Positions 59,824-64,000 of a stretch of 64,000 nt of DNA are shown here, piece by piece. Location: positions 372,001-436,000 of the forward strand of contig NW_026063247.1 in assembly GCF_024362695.1 (NCBI RefSeq), given 5' to 3'. The translations under genes and the position numbers were made by a program. Each line of letters begins with the position of its first letter. Positions within the stretch are counted from its first letter, which is position 1. Source of the DNA: Pectinophora gossypiella (lineage: Eukaryota > Arthropoda > Insecta > Lepidoptera > Gelechiidae). The notes below the pieces were generated by a model, which saw only the letters and a list, made by a program, of their open reading frames with translations, had not been told where the DNA came from and ran no database searches.

Positions 59824-59858
59824 ACAATGATAATATAATATACATAGTAAGTGCAGAA

Positions 59859-62800
59859 TAAAAACTTAGGGATTACAAGGTTTTATGTTTTCCGGTGGAT
59901 CTGGTTAGAGCTATGTCACGCTAAATAGTATTCTTTGCATTTCTTCTTACAATACTTTTCAATAGAACACTGTTTCGCATGAGACGGTTCCTCAAAAAAC
60001 ATAATATCGTGTATGAGCTAAACTAAAACTTAGGTTTTATATGGTTTTATGTTTTCCAGTGGATCTGGTTAGAGCCATGTCACGCTAAATTGTGTTCTTT
60101 GCATTTCTCCTTACAATACTTTTCAATAGAACACTGTTTCGCATGAGACGGTTCCTCAAAAAACATAATATCGTGTATGAAATAAACAAAAACTTAGGGT
60201 TTTACATGGTTTTATGTTTTCCAGTGGATCTGGTTAGAGCTATGTCACGCTAAATGGTGTTTTTTGCATTTCTTCTTACAATACTTTTCAATATAACACT
60301 GTTTCGCATGAGACGGTTCCTCAAAAAACATAATATCGTGTATGAGCTAAACTAAAATTTAGGGTTTTACATGGTTTTATGTTTTCCAGTGGATCTGGTT
60401 AGAGCTATGTCATGCTAAATAGTGTTTTTTGCATTTCTTTTTACAATTCTTTTCAATAGAACACTGATTCGCATGAGACGGTTCCTCAAAAAACATAATA
60501 TCGTGTATGAGCTAAACTAAAACTTAGGTTTTATATGGTTTTATGTTTTCCAGTGGATCTGGTTAGAGCCATGTCACGCTAAATTGTGTTCTTTGCATTT
60601 CTTCTTACATTACTTTTCAATAGAAAACTGTTTCGCATGACACGGTTCCTCAAAAAACATAATATCGTGTATGATCTAAACAAAAACTTAGGTTTTATAA
60701 CGTATTATGTTTTCCAGTGGATCTGGTTAGAGCTATGTCACGCTAAATGGTGTTTTTTGCATTTCTTCTTACAATACTTTTCAATAGAACACTGTTTCGC
60801 ATGAGACGGTTCCTCAAAAAACATAATATCGTGTATGATTTAAACAAAAACTTAGGTTTTATAACGTATTATGTTTTCCAGTGGATCTGGTTAGAGCTAT
60901 GTCACGCTAAATTGTGTTCTTTGCGTTTCTTCTTACAATACTTTTCAATAGAACACTGTTTCGCATGAGACGGTTCCTCAAAAAACATAATATCGTGTAT
61001 GAGCTAAACTAAAACTTAGGGTTTTACATGGTTTTATGTTTTCCAGTGAATCTGGTTAGAGCTATGTCACGCTAAATTGTGTTCTTTGCGTTTCTTCTTG
61101 CAATACTTTTCAATAGAACACTGTTTCGCATGAGACGGTTCCTCAAAAAACATAATATCGTGTATGATCTAAACAAAAACTTAGGTTTTATAAGGTATTA
61201 TTATGTTTTCCAGTGGATCTGGTTAGAGCTATGTCACGCTAAATTGTGTTCTTTGCGTTTCTTCTTGCAATACTTTTCAATAGAACACTGTTTCGCATGA
61301 GACGGTTCCTCAAAAAACATAATATCGTGTATGATCTAAACAAAAACTTAGGTTTTATAAGGTATTATTATGTTTTCCAGTGGATCTGGTTAGAGCTATG
61401 TCACGCTAAATGGTGTTCTTTGCATTTCTTCTTACAATACTTTTCAATAGAACACTGTTTCGCATGAGACGGTTCCTCAAAAAACATATCGTGTATGAGC
61501 TAAACTAAAACTTAGGGTTTTACATGGTTTTATGTTTTCCAGTGGATCTGGTTAGAGCTATGTCACGCTAAATGGTGTTCTTTGCATTTCTTCTTACAAT
61601 ACTTTTCAATAGAATACTGTTTCGCATGAGACGGTTCCTCAAAAAACATAATATCGTGTATGAGCTAAACAAAAACTTAGGTTTTATATGGTTTTATGTT
61701 TTCCAGTGGATCTGGTTAGAGCTATGTCACGCTAAATGGTGTTCTTTGCATTTCTTCTTACAATACTTTTCAATACAACACTGTTTCGCATGAAACGGTT
61801 CCTCAAAAAACATAATATCGTGTATGAGCTAAACTAAAACTTAGGGTTTTACATGGTTTTATGTTTTCCAGTGGATCTGGTTAGAGCTATGTCACGCTAA
61901 ATGGTGTTCTTTGCATTTCTTCTTACAATACTTTTCAATAGAACACTGTTTCGCATGAGACGGTTCCTCAAAAAACATAATATCGTGTATGAGCTAAACA
62001 AAAACTTAGGTTTTATATGGTTTTATGTTTTCCAGTGGATCTGGTTAGAGCTATGTCACGCTAAATGGTGTTCTTTGCATTTCTTCTTACAATACTTTTC
62101 AATAGAACACTGTTTCGCATGAGACGGTTCCTCAAAAAACATATCGTGTATGAGCTAAACTAAAACTTAGGGTTTTACATGGTTTTATGTTTTCCAGTGG
62201 ATCTGGTTAGAGCTATGTCACGCTAAATGGTGTTCTTTGCATTTCTTCTTACAATACTTTTCAATAGAACACTGTTTCGCATGAGACGGTTCCTCAAAAA
62301 ACATAATATCGTGTATGAGCTAAACTAAAACTTAGGTTTTATATGGTTTTATGTTTTCCAGTGGATCTGGTTAGAGCTATGTCACGCTAAATTGTGTTCT
62401 TTGCATTTCTTCTTACAATACTTTTCAATAGAACACTGTTTCGCATGAGACGGTTCCTCAAAAAACATAATATCGTGTATGAGCTAAACAAAAACTTAGG
62501 TTTTATATGGTTTTATGTTTTCCAGTGGATCTGGTTAGAGCTATGTCACGCTAAATGGTGTTCTTTGCATTTCTTCTTACAATACTTTTCAATAGAACAC
62601 TGTTTCGCATGAGACGGTTCCTCAAAAAACATAATATCGTGTATGAGCTAAACTAAAACTTAGGGTTTTACATGGTTTTATGTTTTCCAGTGGATCTGGT
62701 TAGAGCTATGTCACGCTAAATGGTGTTCTTTGCATTTCTTCTTACAATACTTTTCAATAGAACACTGTTTCGCATGAGACGGTTCCTCAAAAAACATAAT

Positions 62801-64000
62801 ATCGTGTATGAGCTAAACAAAAACTTAGGTTTTATATGGTTTTATGTTTTCCAGTGGATCTGGTTAGAGCTATGTCACGCTAAATGGTGTTCTTTGCATT
62901 TCTTCTTACAATACTTTTCAATAGAACACTGTTTCGCATGAGACGGTTCCTCAAAAAACATAATATCGTGTATGAGCTAAACAAAAACTTAGGTTTTATA
63001 TGGTTTTATGTTTTCCAGTGGATCTGGTTAGAGCTATGTCACGCTAAATGGTGTTCTTTGCATTTCTTCTTACAATACTTTTCAACAGAACACTGTTTCG
63101 CATGAGACGGTTCCTCAAAAAACATAATATCGTGTATGAGCTAAACTAAAACTTAGGGTTTTACATGGTTTTATGTTTTCCAGTGGATCTGGTTAGAGCT
63201 ATGTCACGCTAAATGGTGTTCTTTGCATTTCTTCTTACAATACTTTTCAATAGAACACTGTTTCGCATGAGACGGTTCCTCAAAAAACATAATATCGTGT
63301 ATGAGCTAAACAAAAACTTAGGTTTTATATGGTTTTATGTTTTCCAGTGGATCTGGTTAGAGCTATGTCACGCTAAATGGTGTTCTTTGCATTTCTTCTT
63401 ACAATACTTTTCAATAGAACACTGTTTCGCATGATACGGTTCCTCAAAAAACATAATATCGTGTATGAGCTAAACAAAAACTTAGGGTTTTACATGGTTT
63501 TATGTTTTCCAGTGGATCTGGTTAGAGCTATGTCACGCTAAATGGTGTTCTTTGCATTTCTTCTTACAATACTTTTCAATAGAACACTGTTTCGCATGAG
63601 ACGGTTCCTCAAAAAACATAATATCGTGTATGAGCTAAACAAAAACTTAGGTTTTATATGGTTTTATGTTTTCCAGTGGATCTGGTTAGAGCTATGTCAC
63701 GCTAAATGGTGTTCTTTGCATTTCTTCTTACAATACTTTTCAATAGAACACTGTTTCGCATGATACGGTTCCTCAAAAAACATAATATCGTGTATGAGCT
63801 AAACTAAAACTTAGGGTTTTACATGGTTTTATGTTTTCCAGTGGATCTGGTTAGAGCTATGTCACGCTAAATGGTGTTCTTTGCATTTCTTCTTACAATA
63901 CTTTTCAATAGAACACTGTTTCGCATGAGACGGTTCCTCAAAAAACATAATATCGTGTATGAGCTAAACAAAAACTTAGGTTTTATATGGTTTTATGTTT
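59859..64000 (+). repeat. satellite array, 164/165 bp unit, about 25 copies, open at the right edge
   Basis: The anchor GTGGATCTGGTTAGAG recurs at 59895, 60059, 60224, 60389, 60553, 60717, 60881, 61046 (with GTGAATCT), 61213, 61380, 61542, 61706, 61871, 62035, 62197, 62361, 62525, 62690, 62854, 63018, 63183, 63347, 63512, 63676 and 63841. Steps run from 162 to 167, mostly 164 or 165. Other conserved parts are GCTATGTCACGCTAAATGGT, CTGTTTCGCATGAGACGGTT and CATAATATCGTGTATGAGC. Two unit types occur: TTAGGGTTTTACATGG (165 bp step) and TTAGGTTTTATATGG (164 bp step). The repeated 72-73 codon frames are artefacts, because the step is not a constant multiple of 3. It is unrelated in sequence to the 253 bp array. 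Confidence 0.97.

Noticed and set aside
60586..63763. Repeated 72-73 codon hydrophobic frames that look like a small membrane-protein family
   Set aside because: They are one frame of the 164/165 bp satellite, each ending at the same repeat-encoded stop. There is no independent coding signal.

Overview
The window looks like repeat-rich insect nuclear DNA, most likely from a moth or butterfly. The evidence is a decayed tRNA-derived SINE of the type common in Lepidoptera, 5'-truncated RTE-type LINE ends with TGATGA tails, a LINE tail of TGATT repeats after AATAAA, an intact hAT transposon, a Helitron RepHel gene, GTAAGT/AG introns and AT-rich spacers. No ordinary host gene, rRNA or tRNA gene, operon or CRISPR array is visible. 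This species call is inference, because no database search was possible.

Layout. (1) 1-2960: ORF1 and the endonuclease part of ORF2 of a LINE whose reverse transcriptase is missing, then a 76-78 bp minisatellite, then an AT-rich stretch bounded by a 14 bp inverted repeat. (2) 2961-39690: a 36.7 kb head-to-tail array of a roughly 253 bp monomer (on the order of 130 copies). The monomers are grouped into about 22 blocks. Of these, 21 end in a conserved CpG-rich cap with a GCAGC-TT-GCTGC hairpin and the terminus CTAG-T. Each new block opens with TA-rich DNA, TAGCTACAAACCCA, a CTGA microsatellite and a fixed leader. This resembles non-autonomous Helitron architecture. The array carries a 1,327 bp solo-LTR-like insertion with a 4 bp target duplication, a short LINE tail, a 1,947 bp and a 509 bp tandem duplication, and whole blocks copied 6-21 kb apart. 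Every open frame inside it is a by-product of the repeat. (3) 39691-47300: AT-rich spacer, two related MITE-like elements, a SINE, and a 510 bp repeat in two tandem copies. The second copy is split by a complete hAT transposon (43204-46650; 8 bp target duplication; 489 aa transposase). (4) 47498-57083: a Helitron RepHel gene. The main exon encodes 1,823 aa, and two short upstream exons fit it with consistent splice phases to give a predicted 1,893 aa protein. Its introns hold LINE fragments. (5) 57084-59858: AT-rich DNA with a small minus-strand open region and a 1.49 kb segment bounded by a perfect 21 bp inverted repeat. (6) 59859-64000: a second, unrelated 164/165 bp satellite, about 25 copies, running off the right edge. 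It becomes more regular inward and shows a two-type alternation.

How the parts relate. The genes are transposon genes. The hAT transposase would move its own element. The RepHel protein could drive rolling-circle transposition and is a candidate source of mobility for elements with Helitron-like ends, including the blocks of the large array. That link is inference: no termini shared between the RepHel locus and the array were found. Two satellites 20 kb apart and many nested insertions fit a pericentromeric or other heterochromatic setting.
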